Notes: generated by a model from the letters alone, not told the origin. Positions 10,501-18,960 are shown, counted from the stretch's first letter. The stretch: DNA of 64,000 nt from Bacillus sp. SD088 (GCF_017355205.1 NZ_JADIJK010000001.1:248001-312000); one strand, 5' to 3'. Made by a program: numbers and translations.

Positions 10501-11008
10501 CCCAGTTCCACCAATTTCCATATTGAGACTGGTTTTCGTTGTAGCGGTTAGCATACATCCAATCTAACCCATTGATAATATCCTCACGAAGTTCCTTATT
10601 TTGATATAGTTCAGAACCTTTCATGACATAAGCGTAGGCCATATCCCTTAAACGATAATAATTGTTTGAGACATCGGCTGAATCACTCGCACTCGTTAAA
10701 TCACTCCACAGGTGATTACGATCTTTGGAACGATTCAGCTTGTCCCAATAGCCTGTTTGCTGACCGTTTTTCACTTTTGAAACTAAATTCTCAACATATG
10801 CAGCTGTATGTGGATCATCCGGATTAAACTGATCATTTCCCGTCAAACGATTAAACCATTTCAATCGCATTTTCTCATAGCTTTGCGATTCTGCCTCTTC
10901 TCCTTCAGCAGCATAGATTTTGTCCCTTGGTAAAAACATACTTACAACCAACCCCACGGTCAGAATAAAGATAAATGCTTTTTTCAAATTCAGCACCCCA
11001 TATCCCAT
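7526..11008 (-). CDS. Secreted polysaccharide lyase family 8 protein (lyase - Big2 - DNRLRE/CBM96-like - C-terminal helical domain)
   Basis: A second PL8 lyase with the catalytic core near the N-terminus. It has a signal peptide to about residue 34, NWWNWEIG at 165-172, Asn222 in TGAN, His272 in FIQH, Tyr281 in TGSYG and RGR at 333-335, all as in active PL8 enzymes. Accessory domains follow the beta-sandwiches: a Big2 domain (about 840-915), a DNRLRE/CBM96-like domain (about 920-1075, with NFGSAPSLVVKS and RKSYLKFDVG) and the shared C-terminal domain. The lyase core is closely related to the 2160-5561 protein, but accessory domains are at the opposite end. The ATG at 11008 lacks a good ribosome binding site; a TTG at 10987 (MKKAFIFI) has GGGGTG six bases upstream and is a serious alternative. 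Confidence 0.88.
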   Translation of the reverse strand: MGYGVLNLKKAFIFILTVGLVVSMFLPRDKIYAAEGEEAESQSYEKMRLKWFNRLTGNDQFNPDDPHTAAYVENLVSKVKNGQQTGYWDKLNRSKDRNHLWSDLTSASDSADVSNNYYRLRDMAYAYVMKGSELYQNKELREDIINGLDWMYANRYNENQSQYGNWWNWEIGAPAALKDLLVLMYDDLTESQQADYIKAIDNFVPNSTDRVRFPGVIETGANRTDKALIVSVRGIVGKNGDKIAEARDALSREFKYTTSGDGFYQDGSFIQHDHVPYTGSYGSVLVDGLSNLLYLLRETPWEVTDPNASNVYHWAKDSFAPLIYKGAMMDMVRGRAISRQNSSDHTTGRTITLSLLRLSEGLPPEQAMEIKSMAKEWIQADTTFSDYFEGLNIYDVILAKNLMNDGSIEPRGEFSQNQIFAAMDRAVHHRPEFAFGVSMSSKRISSMEMGTHSGAENTKGWHTGYGMTYLYNNDLKQYSNDYWPTVDMFRLAGTTTDGAKGSPLESWSPYFSSKTWVGGSNMDGVFGAAGMEFDLENSTLTGKKSWFMFDDEIVAVGSGITGNDDRKAETIIENRQLQDNGENRLIVNGETKPKESGWQETMDQVKWAHLQGNVANSDIGYFFPEDSTVSALREARTGSWSDINVDGSKDPVTRHYLSLAFDHGVNPDGADYEYVLLPGKSSEETKQYAKNSDITILENSVKAHAVKKDKLGILAANFFESTPHNVDFIRSYGPASVIVQEKGDELTLSVSDPTQTQSKIKLDLGKVSREVISQDDTIKVSDQETYTEVDVNVSGSIGKTHTLKLKIDENAGKLPEEILPAEIVLDQDELHLNSKNLGVAVHAQVLPENTWVKEIKWSSSDPSIATVNDNGYVSAVSEGTAIITAESIRDSNVRAQLSVKVEEMEGFHIPFADAYVQSGGSANTNFGSAPSLVVKSDVSGYGRKSYLKFDVGQIERDKLESVVLRLYANGVNSDPERTINLYATDHQWEESGITWNNAPEESELLSSVTVTKAEEWYEFDLTEYFKVNEVGEIISFLAMNPGPNTQKNDVSFTSREGDENKPQLIVSSIQEPEASAPSIKRLVEQLAEKGEFADDQVPHALKQHLTAVGHFEEQEKAAKVVKHMISFKLLLDQYKEEKQLSETAYHLLKKNANRLIAEWQ

Positions 11009-11019
11009 TTTTCAAAAGT

Positions 11020-11071
11020 AAATTGGAACTCCCTGTGATAGAACCAGTTTGCTATCACAGGGTTCCAATTT
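11020..11071 (-). terminator. Strong inverted repeat between the M60 gene and the second PL8 gene
   Basis: Arms at 11020-11041 and 11052-11071 pair over about 20 bases (AAATTGGAAC and CCTGTGATAG blocks) around a ten-base loop. On the minus strand TTTACTTTTG follows. The hairpin fills the short gap between two genes in the same direction and ends 12 bases before the upstream candidate start. It may act as an internal terminator or as an mRNA processing barrier. Confidence 0.6.
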
Positions 11072-11077
11072 AAAACC

Positions 11078-14000
11078 TTATTTCCATTTTTGAATTAAAG
11101 ACTCGGAGTTGGACTTCAAAAGATCGTATGCATAGTCAGAAAGCAAATTATTTTCCTGCTGCTTATCTAGTAATTGTTTAAAGCTTTCCATATGCTTTAC
11201 TACTTTTTTACCTTTCTCTTGATCTTCAAATTGATTCACAGCTGTTAAATGTAGATTTAAAGAGTGGGGAGCATCGGCATTTGAAAAATCTCCGGATTTC
11301 TCTAATTGTTTCACCAGCTCTTTTACACTTTTAGCACTCACTACGGGATCAGGTTCTTGATCCAATTTAACTATCAGTTCAGGGCTGTTTCCCTCTCCTT
11401 CTCTTGATGTAAAAGCAACATCATTCTTCTGTGAATGAGGTCCAGGATTCATAATAAGAAAAGAAGCGGTTTCATTTAATTCATTTGACTTAAAATACTC
11501 TGTCAAATCAAATTCATACCATTCTCCTTCTTCCGTAACACTGGTACTAGCTAATAGTTCCGAACCTTCAGGTGCGTTATTCCACGTGATGGATGACTCA
11601 TTCCATTGATGATCCGTAATATAGACGTCGATTATTCTTTCTGGTTCACTATTGACAGATTCCGCATAGAGCCTTAGTACAGCAGATTCAACATGATCAT
11701 GATCGATCTGATTCGTGTTGAATTTCAGATATGATCTCCGTGCAAATCCGGCTATATCACTTTTGACCGATAACAAAGGATCACTGCCAAAATTGGTATT
11801 AGCTGAACCCCCATCTTTGACATACGCATCAGCAATCGGGATGTTAAGCCCCTCCATATCTTCAACTGTTACCGTTATTTCCGCACTGACATTAGGATCC
11901 CTTACACTTTCCGCCGTTATGACTGCAGATCCTTCTGATATAGCCGAAACATATCCATTGTTGCTTACTGTTGCAACAGTTGAATCACTGCTTGTCCATT
12001 TGATATCTTTCACCGCGTTTTCAGGCAATACTTTTGCTTGAACTGTTGCTCCTAAATTAGTTCGATTAAGGTGCAATTCATCGAGATCAAGAATGATTTC
12101 AGTAGGTGCAACCTCTCCCGGATTCCAAGTTCTCAATGTCCAAATGTCGATCTCTGGTTCAGGTAGATTCATTTCCTCTACTCTTTGCTCCGCAACATCA
12201 GAATGACCAATTACCCATCTATCGAAAAATGCAAGCAGATTGCGGCCAGAATATTTTGATGCTGCCACGACAAATTCATCAATTTTCTCTTGATTCGTAT
12301 TTGGTAATTGATCGTCAGCCATTTCACGATAATGAGTGTGTAAATCTGTAAACAGATCCCAGCCAAAAGCAAGCTGAAGTTGGCTAAATAAAACGAGTTG
12401 TTCATAGTGGCCATTATCGCCGTATTTCTTATCGGGATTTTCACTGTTTAAATAATCAAATGCGTGTTCAAAATAGTCCTTCCCGTCCGTTTTGGTAAGC
12501 AGCTCAGACGGATTTCCGAATTGTTCCTGTATATATAATGAATAGATATTGGTAAGGACTTCATTGGCATCTCCAAACAGCCATGGTCTTTGCTCGTATT
12601 CATGACCTAACTCATGCCAGAATCCCCAGGCTTTCGTTGTAAGATAGTCAACATCGACCAATTGTTCTGCAAGATTGTCTGTTAACATAATCGGATAACC
12701 CGCATGCATGGCTCCACCTTTAATTTGTCGATCTGTTACATAATAATAAGAAAGTTGATGTGCCTGATTCGGCATCGCTTTATCAGGAGATAGACCAGCT
12801 AACTCATCATAATGTAAAACAATTGAATCCCATGTCTTCATTAATTCTTCGGGATTTTCCAACTCCTTTATCACTTTCGAGGGAACCACTAGATTAATAC
12901 GATCCGATTTTAATTCCGCAAATGGTGTAGACAAAGTCTTTCGCATCTGGTCCCATTCTTCCTTCGTCGTTTTCCCTAATTCGTAATAAGGAGCTTGGAC
13001 AGCACCGCTTATCTTCACTTTTACTTGTGTATCTTCTTTCGGCTTCATCGGGATCAGATAGATCATGCCACCGTATGGACTACTGACCCGGTTAATACCT
13101 GGAGCAAGTTTTTTATGATGGACTACAAGTGGTGCTCTTTTCCATTCACCAAGTCCACTGAGATCATCATCATGTGAGCCAATTTGAACCGTTAGATTTT
13201 CCGTATCAGAAGGAACTTCTAACTCAACTATCGTTCCAGGGGCTGCATACAATCCAGTACTTATCCAATTTTTGTTTGGTAAGGCCCGAGTATACATTGT
13301 GTCCGGGAAATCAAAGTCAACCCCGATTTCCTTTCCATTAATAACCTTCGCATCCTCTGCAACTTTACCAGGAAAATCATCGGCGTAAAGCGACTTTGTA
13401 TTATCTTCATCAAGCGTAAAATGACTAAATTGGAAATTGTACAAAGCATTTTTGTATGGATTCTCTTGCCTTTTCATCGGAAATGTTGCCGGCTCCAGTT
13501 CTTCCGATTCTTGGGCCGCCCACGTATACAGATCTGATTCAGAAGACAGGCTTTCTAATGCTTCAATCACCACATCTGACAATAATTTCTGTTTCTGATT
13601 ATCATCTGCATCAGCAGCTCCTATTTCGATCTCATCAAGCGTGATGCTGCCATTTTCTAATGCTTGTGCTTCATGAAGTCGGTTGAGCAAGTGGTGATTA
13701 TAAGCCTTGTCCTCTGTCATGACTGTAGGCGTATTATAAGCAGATACCCCTGAATTTAATAAAGATAGACCCACTTGGTTCAATAATTTTTGAACAGCAA
13801 AATGTTCGCCTAATCTTGCTCCCCTATAATTTCCAACAAGTAATCTTCTTTCAAGCGGAGTATCTCTCGTGATCCCTACTAAAGAACTTCCATTTTCAAT
13901 TACAACGGCCGCTCCCCCATTTTCAATATATTGATTTAGAGAAGAGATATCCTCTTCCATCATGGAACCATCAATAAGGGCAACCGTCTCATTCTCGGGA

Positions 14001-14569
14001 TCCAAACTTGCTGAAGTCCAATTATCTACCTTTATTACCTCTATCGGCAGAGCTGAGTTCACTGAAAAATTAGTTAAAGTTGTTACTAACCTAATCTTCT
14101 TATCTCCTGAACGAAGAGCCTCCTCATAGCGATTCGTGTAACCCTCTCCACCTCCATTGTTCGAGCCCCCTTCATCCGTTAGCCACAACAGAATATTTCG
14201 AGCAAAAATTCCGTTGTCATTTTCATGAGGCTGGGATAGATCAAAATACCGATTACTTCCAGTAACAACTACACGACCTTTACCGTAGCGAGCGGCCGCA
14301 ACCGCCGAAATGGCTTCTGGGGATAAGACTGGGAAAGTTTCTGTTCCAATCGCAGCCACCCCACCGCCTGAATAAACGGGCATTCCTTGTAAATCCTGAT
14401 AAAACATCGCTAAATCTCCTTGTAGATTTTCTGTTAGTTTGATAGGAGAATCCGAAGTAGAATTTACTTTTTTTGTTACATGTTCCCGCTTTTCTGCACT
14501 GACAGAAAATGCAACGGAACTGATTATTAGGAAAACAAGACAAACTTGTGTAATTCTTTTTACAACCAT
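11078..14569 (-). CDS. Secreted M60-like (mucinase/enhancin-type) metallopeptidase with Big2 and DNRLRE modules
   Basis: M60-like peptidases are zinc enzymes that attack mucin-type O-glycoproteins. The signal peptide ends near residue 25 (SVSAEKR). An N-terminal part of about 300 residues resembles ThuA/glutamine-amidotransferase-like folds (RYGKGRVVVTGSNRYFD near 94-110). Next come the M60 N-terminal beta domain and the peptidase core, with the zinc motif HELGH at 652-656 and the downstream Glu670 in DANEVLTN. Then follow a Big2 domain (about 830-910), a DNRLRE/CBM96-like domain (about 915-1075) and the shared C-terminal helical domain. The last three modules are near-duplicates of those of the neighbouring PL8 protein. 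The gene lies 108 bases after its M60 paralogue. Confidence 0.87.
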   Translation of the reverse strand: MVVKRITQVCLVFLIISSVAFSVSAEKREHVTKKVNSTSDSPIKLTENLQGDLAMFYQDLQGMPVYSGGGVAAIGTETFPVLSPEAISAVAAARYGKGRVVVTGSNRYFDLSQPHENDNGIFARNILLWLTDEGGSNNGGGEGYTNRYEEALRSGDKKIRLVTTLTNFSVNSALPIEVIKVDNWTSASLDPENETVALIDGSMMEEDISSLNQYIENGGAAVVIENGSSLVGITRDTPLERRLLVGNYRGARLGEHFAVQKLLNQVGLSLLNSGVSAYNTPTVMTEDKAYNHHLLNRLHEAQALENGSITLDEIEIGAADADDNQKQKLLSDVVIEALESLSSESDLYTWAAQESEELEPATFPMKRQENPYKNALYNFQFSHFTLDEDNTKSLYADDFPGKVAEDAKVINGKEIGVDFDFPDTMYTRALPNKNWISTGLYAAPGTIVELEVPSDTENLTVQIGSHDDDLSGLGEWKRAPLVVHHKKLAPGINRVSSPYGGMIYLIPMKPKEDTQVKVKISGAVQAPYYELGKTTKEEWDQMRKTLSTPFAELKSDRINLVVPSKVIKELENPEELMKTWDSIVLHYDELAGLSPDKAMPNQAHQLSYYYVTDRQIKGGAMHAGYPIMLTDNLAEQLVDVDYLTTKAWGFWHELGHEYEQRPWLFGDANEVLTNIYSLYIQEQFGNPSELLTKTDGKDYFEHAFDYLNSENPDKKYGDNGHYEQLVLFSQLQLAFGWDLFTDLHTHYREMADDQLPNTNQEKIDEFVVAASKYSGRNLLAFFDRWVIGHSDVAEQRVEEMNLPEPEIDIWTLRTWNPGEVAPTEIILDLDELHLNRTNLGATVQAKVLPENAVKDIKWTSSDSTVATVSNNGYVSAISEGSAVITAESVRDPNVSAEITVTVEDMEGLNIPIADAYVKDGGSANTNFGSDPLLSVKSDIAGFARRSYLKFNTNQIDHDHVESAVLRLYAESVNSEPERIIDVYITDHQWNESSITWNNAPEGSELLASTSVTEEGEWYEFDLTEYFKSNELNETASFLIMNPGPHSQKNDVAFTSREGEGNSPELIVKLDQEPDPVVSAKSVKELVKQLEKSGDFSNADAPHSLNLHLTAVNQFEDQEKGKKVVKHMESFKQLLDKQQENNLLSDYAYDLLKSNSESLIQKWK

Positions 14570-14610
14570 TCCTCTTCTCCTTTTAAATAACTTTTTATTC
14601 AGAAAATCCC

Positions 14611-14654
14611 CATCTCAAGACTACGGGACTCCATATAAGTTTAAGTGTGAGATG
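14611..14654 (-). other. Weak stem-loop between the two M60 genes
   Basis: CATCTCA at 14611-14617 can pair with TGAGATG at 14648-14654 across a long loop in the gap between the two peptidase genes. The stem is only seven pairs and no T-run follows, so a function is uncertain. Confidence 0.25.
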
Positions 14655-14679
14655 AAGCCCCGCTGATAGAAGCCTTAAG

Positions 14680-17370
14680 TTATTGCCATTTTTTAATCAA
14701 GGAATTCGCATTGCTTTTTAAAATGTTATAAGCATATTCGGGAATAACTTCTTTTTCCTTTTGGTCATCCAATAGCTGCTTAAAGCCATCCATATGTTTG
14801 ACTACCTTTTCTGACTCACCCTTGTCTTCGAAATGCTCCACAGATTTTAGATGAACGGATAATGGATGGTACACTCTTTCAGGCAAGTTTGCTTGATAGG
14901 AATCAAGTGTGTCCAGAAGTAGTGAGGCCGAAGCATCTTCAACATTCGATTCTCGTAATTCCCAAATCGCTACTTCAGGATCCGGTAAATCCAAGGCATC
15001 TACTTTTGCTTGCCCATTATCCGTAATACTCCAACCCCATCTTTGGAAAAGGGAAACCAAGTTGTAACCTGATTGCTTCGATGCCATATAAAGAAGCAGA
15101 TCTTTCTTCTCCTGATCTGTTGATGGCAGTTCCTTTTCATCCATTTCACGATAAGCAATATGCAGATCTGTATAGAAATCCCAGCCAAAGGCAAGCTGAA
15201 GTTGCTTAAAGAAAACAAGTTGATCCATCAGTTCGAGATCTGTGTATTTTTTAGTTGTGGAAGGATCAGCAACAAATTCCAAGGCACGATCGTAATGAGA
15301 TTTCCCATCATCACTCTTCTCAATCAATCTTTGTACATCGGTAAACTTCTCTTGAATATAAAGGGTATAAATATTAACAGAGACTTCAGTAAGGTCTCCC
15401 CATTTCCAGGCATTTTGTTGATACTCATGACCCATTTCATGCCAGAATCCCCATCCCCGTTCCAAGGCTAGCTCAGGGTCCACTACGTGAGAGGCGGCTG
15501 GATCAATCGGAATCATAATTGGATATCCAGCATGCATATATCCAGCACTGATTTGTACATCTGCAACATAACGATGTGGCCTGTCCAATCCTTTATGTGG
15601 TAACGGCAATGCTGGATCAATCCCAACAAATTCATCATAACTTGCCGTTACTTGATCCCAATGCTCAATTATTTCTGTAGGGTTTTCCAATTCCAGCAGC
15701 GTTTCTTTAGGTAATGTAAAAATTACGTGTTCTCCAATTAGTTCTCCCCATGGAGCTGGATTATTCTTAACTGTACGATGCCATTCCTCATTTGTCGTTT
15801 CCCCCTTAACAAAGGTTGGAGTGGAAACAGCACCGCTAATTTCGATTGGGGCTGTAAATCCTGACTTGGCTGTTTTCGGAATGAGATAAATTAATCCACC
15901 GTAAGGACTTTTAATCTGATTTCCCCCTGGCTCAAGCTTCTGTTGCAAAGCAACGATTGGCATCCGGCTCCATGTTGGTTTTCCAGTTAAAACATCGGTA
16001 TGTGAACCAACTTGGACATACAAATCTTCGACTCCTTCCGGTACGTCAATCGTGATGATTTCCCCAGCTGGGGCATAGAGCTCTGTACTCATCCAAGTAC
16101 CTGGTGGATAACCCATCCGTAAATAACTTAAATCAGCATAATCAAAATCAACGACAACTTCTTTATTGTCAATTATATCTGCATCTTGAGATACAGCTCC
16201 AGGGAAGTGATTAGCATAAGGTGATTTTTCCCCATTAACATCCAAAGAAGCAGCACTGACCTGATAGGCCAATAGCGAACTAGAATAGGGATAATCACTT
16301 TTTACAAATGGCCATCTGACCTCAAATTCTGTTAAGTCATTTTTCATCTGTTCAAGAAGAGGATGTTCCTCTATCAAACTACCAATTGTTGCACTCACAA
16401 CTTGAGCAATAATCTCCTTCTTTTTATCGGGGCTTGCTTCATCCGAACCAATATTAAGGGTGCTAGGATCTATGGTTCCCTCTTCAATCGCTTTTGCATT
16501 CTTAATAAGAGTTGGGACAAAATAATTTTGGATTTTTTCTATTTTCATTTGTGGATAAGTCTCTGTCTTAGTGGTCGCAATAATATTTGTGAGAGAAAGA
16601 CCTACTTCATTTAGAAATGTTTGTATGCCATAATCTGTAAGTCTGGGGGTGCTATTTTCCTTTGCCATCCATTCTTTAGGATGTCCTTCCATCACCCAAC
16701 CCTTTTCTCCAAAGATGACGGCTCCACCTTCCTTAACATAGTGTAGCAAAGCCTGGACTTCTTCGTCCGAGAGAGGTTGATGAAAGTTATTAACGAAAGC
16801 AACTTGATGTTCCAATGGATCAAGGTCTACCGATAGAAAATCTGCCACATATTCCATCTGAATGGGTAAATCCTCATTCACGGGTATCTCTCGATTCGTC
16901 ACCATCGTGATTTCTTCCTCTCCCTTTAAAGCTTGGGCATAGGTTGAATATGTGGGGTTTTCATGATCAATATCTGTAACCCATTTCAAAATATTGCTTA
17001 ATACCTTCGTATTAATCTCATCAGAGGCTGAAAAATCAAAGTATTCACTCAAACCTGCGGCTACTACTTTTCCCTGCCCATATCTTGCCGCTCCAACAAA
17101 AGGAACAGAATCTGGATTAACAGCAACAACAAAAGCACTCTTACCGATCGCACTGATTCCACCTGAATGTGAACTCGAATAAACAGGAAAGCCATCCAAA
17201 CCATCATAAAATATGTCAAGATCCTTTTGGAGCTCTTCTAACTCAGTTACTGATATCGAACCTTTTTTCGCGGATGTTTGAGTAGAGGCATTCGCATCTA
17301 ACATCACGAGTGGGGATATACACCCGACTAAACTCCCAGCTAAAATCATGTTCATCCATTTTTTCCTCAA
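14680..17370 (-). CDS. Secreted M60-like (mucinase/enhancin-type) metallopeptidase, compact form
   Basis: A paralogue of the 11078-14569 peptidase. Numbered from the start chosen here (896 residues), it has a signal peptide to about residue 28, a ThuA-like N-terminal part (RYGQGKVVAAGLSEYFDF), the M60 core with HEMGH at 644-648 and Glu662 in LTEVSVN, and the shared C-terminal helical domain. It lacks the Big2 and DNRLRE modules of its neighbour. The TTG at 17370 has GGAGG seven bases upstream and gives a normal signal peptide (MRKKWMNMILAG). Extending the frame to 17430 would take in a dispersed repeat and is not credible. It is first in the exoenzyme gene run and follows a region with two GntR-type operator sites. 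Confidence 0.86.
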   Translation of the reverse strand: MRKKWMNMILAGSLVGCISPLVMLDANASTQTSAKKGSISVTELEELQKDLDIFYDGLDGFPVYSSSHSGGISAIGKSAFVVAVNPDSVPFVGAARYGQGKVVAAGLSEYFDFSASDEINTKVLSNILKWVTDIDHENPTYSTYAQALKGEEEITMVTNREIPVNEDLPIQMEYVADFLSVDLDPLEHQVAFVNNFHQPLSDEEVQALLHYVKEGGAVIFGEKGWVMEGHPKEWMAKENSTPRLTDYGIQTFLNEVGLSLTNIIATTKTETYPQMKIEKIQNYFVPTLIKNAKAIEEGTIDPSTLNIGSDEASPDKKKEIIAQVVSATIGSLIEEHPLLEQMKNDLTEFEVRWPFVKSDYPYSSSLLAYQVSAASLDVNGEKSPYANHFPGAVSQDADIIDNKEVVVDFDYADLSYLRMGYPPGTWMSTELYAPAGEIITIDVPEGVEDLYVQVGSHTDVLTGKPTWSRMPIVALQQKLEPGGNQIKSPYGGLIYLIPKTAKSGFTAPIEISGAVSTPTFVKGETTNEEWHRTVKNNPAPWGELIGEHVIFTLPKETLLELENPTEIIEHWDQVTASYDEFVGIDPALPLPHKGLDRPHRYVADVQISAGYMHAGYPIMIPIDPAASHVVDPELALERGWGFWHEMGHEYQQNAWKWGDLTEVSVNIYTLYIQEKFTDVQRLIEKSDDGKSHYDRALEFVADPSTTKKYTDLELMDQLVFFKQLQLAFGWDFYTDLHIAYREMDEKELPSTDQEKKDLLLYMASKQSGYNLVSLFQRWGWSITDNGQAKVDALDLPDPEVAIWELRESNVEDASASLLLDTLDSYQANLPERVYHPLSVHLKSVEHFEDKGESEKVVKHMDGFKQLLDDQKEKEVIPEYAYNILKSNANSLIKKWQ

Positions 17371-17391
17371 AAAAACCCCTCCAATGATTAT

Positions 17392-17543
17392 AAGAAAAGC
17401 GCAAGCGCCTTGCTCAGCCCCGACAAGCAAATGTTCTGAGCCAATAAAAGTCCGGTTTTGACTTTTATTGGCTCAGGTTATTTGACCTCGAGGGGCTAGG
17501 CGCTGGAGCTAGATCAAAACACTAGCCAAAATTTTATACTTTC
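17392..17543. repeat. Dispersed hairpin repeat, copy 1
   Basis: Begins AAGAAAAGCGCAAGCGCC and ends GGCGCTGGAGCTAGA followed by a conserved ACTAGCCAAAATTTTATAC tail. Inside are nested stems, including AGCCAATAAAAGTC pairing with GACTTTTATTGGCT and AGCCCC with GGGGCT. Copies 2 (17552-17674) and 3 (60381-60534) share the ends and the ACAAGCAAATGTTCTGAG and CTCAGGTTATTTGACCT blocks, while the stems differ with compensating changes. Confidence 0.8.
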
Positions 17544-17551
17544 TTATCTTA

Positions 17552-17674
17552 TAAGAAAAGCGCAAGCCGCCCGCCTATCGGCGACAAGCAAATGTTCTGA
17601 GACAGAGAAAGGCGTTCTTTGCCTTTCATTGGCTCAGGTTATTTGACCTAGAGCCGATGGCGCCTGGAGCTGGA
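17552..17674. repeat. Dispersed hairpin repeat, copy 2
   Basis: Same family and orientation as copy 1, nine bases further on. Outer pairing is between GCCGCCCGCCTATCGGC and GCCGATGGCGCC. The inner stem AGAAAGGCG/GCCTTTC is a different sequence from copy 1, but sits in the same place between the conserved TGTTCTGAG and CTCAGGTTATTTGACCT blocks. Confidence 0.8.
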
Positions 17675-17732
17675 CAACAACTGCCCAGCCTTAAAGCAAT
17701 TTTAAGACTTTCTTATCTTATAAAAATAAACA

Positions 17733-17751
17733 TGATGTCATAACCTGAGAA
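17733..17751. promoter_or_regulatory. Candidate GntR operator 1
   Basis: TGATGTCATAACCTGAGAA matches the window-wide motif TGATGTCATNACCAGATAA except near its 3' half. It is the weakest of the seven copies and lies 38 bases from copy 2, upstream of the M60/PL8 genes. Confidence 0.5.
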
Positions 17752-17788
17752 GCAATAATGATGATTCACTTTGACTCACATGACGTTG

Positions 17789-17807
17789 TGATGTCATTAC
17801 CAGATAA
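17789..17807. promoter_or_regulatory. Candidate GntR operator 2
   Basis: TGATGTCATTACCAGATAA, a full match to the motif shared with the sites beside the gntR and agaS genes. It lies about 420 bases upstream of the first M60 start. Confidence 0.65.
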
Positions 17808-17841
17808 AATAATATCCTTACACACTCCTCCTTTTCATGTT

Positions 17842-17856
17842 TGTAAAACGCTTACA
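17842..17856. promoter_or_regulatory. Imperfect cre-like palindrome (possible CcpA site)
   Basis: TGTAAAACGCTTACA is palindromic in its TGTAA/TTACA ends but one base longer than a consensus cre. The ACGCTTACATAAAA part recurs exactly at 51701-51714 upstream of the MurNAc transporter genes. Confidence 0.35.
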
Positions 17857-18000
17857 TAAAATATATTTTAATATTTGTGTGATTGCAATCCCATTAGGGT
17901 AAAACAGGAGTAAATAACTATGAATACTAGTGCTTTTGTGCAAAATGACCTAAAGGCTATTTGTTTCTACTTTCATCAAATAGCCTTCAGCTTAATCTAT

Positions 18001-18960
18001 CTATTTTGCTCTTGCTTTTGTGCCACGAAGTTTCTCTAGCATATCAGCTGTCATACTCTCCAAATTATATTTTGCAGAAAAACCCCATTCTTCGCGTGCA
18101 ATGGAATCATCAACAGAGTTCGGCCAACTCTCAGCAATTGCCTGCCGGATCGCCTCTACCTTGTAGTCCAGAACAAATGTAGGGATATGTTTACGAATCT
18201 CTGTCGCAATCGACTCTGGATCAAGGCTCATCGCTGTAATATTATAGGCATTGCGATGTTTTAATTTTTCTGGATTCGCCTCCATTAACTGGACAACCCC
18301 TTGGAGAGCATCAGGCATATACATCATATCCATATAAGTCCCTTTTGCAATAAATGACTCGTATCTTCCTTTCGCAATGGCCGCATGATAAATGTCCACT
18401 GCATAATCAGTTGTGCCGCCCCCGGGAGGTGCCATAAAAGAGATCAGTCCAGGAAAACGGACACCTCGCGTATCCACTCCATACTTCGTATGATAATAAT
18501 CACATAATAGTTCTCCTGCCACTTTGTTCACTCCATACATCGTTCCAGGGCGTTGAATGGTAATCTGTGGAGTCCGTTCTTTTGGAGTCGAGGAACCAAA
18601 AGCGCCGATAGAGCTTGGTATAAATAATTGAATATCCAGTTCTCTTGCTGTTTCAAGCGCATTTAGTAAGCCGTTCATATTTAAATGCCATGCGGCAAGT
18701 GGCTTTTGCTCCGCAACGGCCGATAACATAGCAGCTAGATGGATGATAACATCTACCTTTTCACGTTTTGCTATTTGCAACATTTTTTCTCCATCGGTAA
18801 CATCTAAGATCGCAAATGGTCCTGAGTTTGTCGCTATATTTGTTTCACTGCTACGAATATCGGTCGCAATTACATTATTTTTTCCGTAAAGATTTCTTAA
18901 GAAAATGACTAACTCAGTTCCGATTTGACCAAGTGCACCGGTAACTAAAATTTTTTTCAT
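18001..18960 (-). CDS. L-threonine 3-dehydrogenase, short-chain (SDR/epimerase) type
   Basis: Oxidises L-threonine to 2-amino-3-ketobutyrate with NAD, the substrate of the adjacent kbl product. The 319-residue protein has the NAD-binding GALGQIG at 8-14, Ser116-Ser117 before the active site and the SDR catalytic pair Tyr142/Lys146 in MYGVNKVAGE. The long insert-free epimerase fold points to the SDR-type threonine dehydrogenase, not the zinc MDR type encoded beside kbl in B. subtilis. The ATG at 18960 has AGGGGGA upstream. A longer frame reaching 19185 would overlap kbl by 200 bases and is rejected. Translation starts 25 bases after the kbl stop. Confidence 0.88.
   Translation of the reverse strand: MKKILVTGALGQIGTELVIFLRNLYGKNNVIATDIRSSETNIATNSGPFAILDVTDGEKMLQIAKREKVDVIIHLAAMLSAVAEQKPLAAWHLNMNGLLNALETARELDIQLFIPSSIGAFGSSTPKERTPQITIQRPGTMYGVNKVAGELLCDYYHTKYGVDTRGVRFPGLISFMAPPGGGTTDYAVDIYHAAIAKGRYESFIAKGTYMDMMYMPDALQGVVQLMEANPEKLKHRNAYNITAMSLDPESIATEIRKHIPTFVLDYKVEAIRQAIAESWPNSVDDSIAREEWGFSAKYNLESMTADMLEKLRGTKARAK

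Larger units (their letters stand above)
17675..18000. other. Regulatory region upstream of the M60/PL8/TasA gene run
   Basis: This gene-free stretch holds two GntR-type operator sites (17733-17751 and 17789-17807), a cre-like palindrome TGTAAAACGCTTACA at 17842-17856, and at its far end a stem AAGGCTATTTG/CAAATAGCCTT (17953-17987). The stem lies just behind the tdh stop codon and probably ends that transcript. The minus-strand promoter for the exoenzyme genes most likely lies here; I could not place -35 and -10 boxes with confidence. Confidence 0.5.

Noticed and set aside
17371-17430. Twenty-codon N-terminal extension of the compact M60 peptidase
   Set aside because: It lies partly in a dispersed repeat, destroys the signal-peptide position and has no ribosome binding site; the TTG at 17370 has GGAGG at ideal spacing.
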